DNA of 5,847 bases, taken from contig LCBW01000023.1 in assembly GCA_000997465.1 (NCBI GenBank), positions 1-5,847 on the forward strand, written 5' to 3'. The notes below the pieces were generated by a model. It made no database searches, was not told the origin of the DNA, and saw only the letters and a list, made by a program, of their open reading frames with translations. Origin of the DNA: Parcubacteria group bacterium GW2011_GWC1_41_7 (GTDB lineage: Bacteria; Patescibacteriota; Minisyncoccia; UBA6257; HR35). Of this stretch, positions 5,109 to 5,847 are shown one piece after another; the first letter of the stretch is position 1, and each line of letters opens with the position of its first letter. The translations under genes and the position numbers were made by a program.

Positions 5109-5847
5109 CTAGAGGGGTTTTGGGGGTTCAAATTTCGGAGGAAGAGGAGATGACTGAGTCGCTGGTTTATTTGATTCTGGCGAGGATGGGCTTGGAGCGA
5201 ACGACGGAGCCTGCGGAGCGCCATAGCGGACAGAACTTTTCTGGGTCTCAAAAGTTATTGTTGGCTTGAATACTGGCTTTTTTTCATCCTTGGTAAAGCC
5301 CAATTCAATTTTTGCTGGCCGCGGAGCGCTTGCGAATGTTGGAGCGGATGATTCTCCGAAGGCAGAACCACTCAAAACTCCCGGATTTTCTATTTTGAAT
5401 TTAGGAACATTTCCAACTGGAGCAGATTGAGCGGTTGTCTGAGTTGCAAACGGCATCGGTTTTGGAGCGGGGACGGGTTGCGACGCGGGGGTTTGTGAAG
5501 GTATCGGTGATCCGGCAAAAGAAAAAGGAGATTTTTTGATCAAAGATTCGCCTGGCGCGTTAGGCGAGATAGGAGCTGTCCCAAAGGGTGGGAGGGCTGC
5601 CGGCGGTGTCGCCGGAGCGAACGGCGGTTTTGGTGTTAACCCCAGGTTTTTTATCTCCGGAATAGGAGTGGCGGATGGAAGGGTCGCTGGTTTCGGCATG
5701 TTGTCCAAAAACACCGGCTTACTTGAAACAACCGAATCAATATTTTTTGTGGAGCTAAGAGTATTTTTTGAAAAAGGAGAATAAATTTTATCAAGAACTT
5801 GAGTGATCGGAGCAAATAATTTTCTATTCAGTTCGTTCTGTAGTTCA
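5109..5847 (-). CDS. Pro/Ala/Ser-rich protein, C-terminal 245 codons (5' partial)
   Basis: The frame is open from the right window edge to TAG at 5111-5109. A GTG at 5714 could be read as a start, but the frame continues upstream through sensible sequence, so the true start is outside the window. Visible residues 1-25 look like the end of a folded or helical region (LNRKLFAPITQVLDKIY). From about residue 45 on it is a disordered tail very rich in Pro, Ala and Ser, with repeated short patterns of the type KP-P-F, PFA and SAP (for example PKPPFAPATPP, PAPKPMPFA, APSFAPSPSSP). One less repetitive island, FKPTITFETQKSSVRYG, resembles nothing I recognise. GC is clearly higher than in the rest of the cluster. 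Position just before prgI suggests it belongs to the same machine, perhaps the tail of a larger membrane or surface component; function cannot be assigned from this tail. Confidence 0.75.
   Translation of the reverse strand, partial: ELQNELNRKLFAPITQVLDKIYSPFSKNTLSSTKNIDSVVSSKPVFLDNMPKPATLPSATPIPEIKNLGLTPKPPFAPATPPAALPPFGTAPISPNAPGESLIKKSPFSFAGSPIPSQTPASQPVPAPKPMPFATQTTAQSAPVGNVPKFKIENPGVLSGSAFGESSAPTFASAPRPAKIELGFTKDEKKPVFKPTITFETQKSSVRYGAPQAPSFAPSPSSPESNKPATQSSPLPPKFEPPKPL

Noticed and set aside
5712..5714. GTG as the start of the Pro-rich gene
   Set aside because: The frame continues upstream to the window edge through protein-like sequence (LNRKLFAPITQVLDKIY), so this GTG is most likely an internal Val.
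5536..5784. Plus-strand Gly/Val-rich open frame of 82 codons
   Set aside because: It is the antisense shadow of Pro/Ala codons in the Pro-rich gene.
1..5847. CRISPR arrays, tRNA/rRNA genes, insertion sequences
   Set aside because: I saw no spaced direct repeats, cloverleaf-like segments, rRNA-like conserved blocks, transposase motifs or terminal inverted repeats.

Overview
All supportable genes lie on the minus strand, so the window reads right to left. They form a compact cluster for a type IV secretion (T4SS)-like machine. Base composition is moderate to low in GC. The combination of PrgI, a TraC-like half-protein, a VirB4 ATPase, exported and membrane proteins of unknown family, and a VirB2-like pilin resembles the reduced T4SS loci of Candidate Phyla Radiation bacteria (Patescibacteria, Parcubacteria-like). 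That placement is inference from gene content: no rRNA or other marker gene is present. TGA serves as a normal stop (the 304-residue gene ends in TGA), which argues against the TGA-to-glycine code of Gracilibacteria/Absconditabacteria.

Layout in transcription order: (i) 5847-5109, the C-terminal 245 codons of an unrecognised Pro/Ala/Ser-rich protein cut by the window edge; (ii) 5108-4960, the only sizeable intergenic gap, with a GC-richer half of uncertain nature and a very AT-rich half carrying a likely -10 box; (iii) 4959-4435, PrgI family (VirB3-like) membrane protein; (iv) 4408-3728, TraC-like protein equivalent to the N-terminal domain of VirB4; (v) 3726-2011, VirB4 ATPase with Walker A and B motifs; (vi) 2007-1093, membrane protein with a long, mostly acidic tail; (vii) 1096-419, secreted protein with two probable Ig-like domains; (viii) 417-1, VirB2-like pilin with signal peptide, two membrane helices and a C-terminal extension, cut by the left edge.

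From prgI onward, genes are separated by 26, 1, 3, -4 and 1 bases, which indicates one transcription unit with translational coupling. The likely division of labour is: PrgI and the two VirB4 pieces form the inner-membrane energising complex, the 304-residue protein is a membrane or scaffold partner, and the Ig-like protein and the pilin are exported surface components. No VirD4, VirB11, relaxase or VirB7/9/10 core gene is seen here, though they may lie outside the window. The points most worth following up are the division of VirB4 into two genes, the extended pilin, the near-absence of Shine-Dalgarno sequences, VirB4 and the next gene sharing one frame across a single stop, and the composition break in the gap before prgI.
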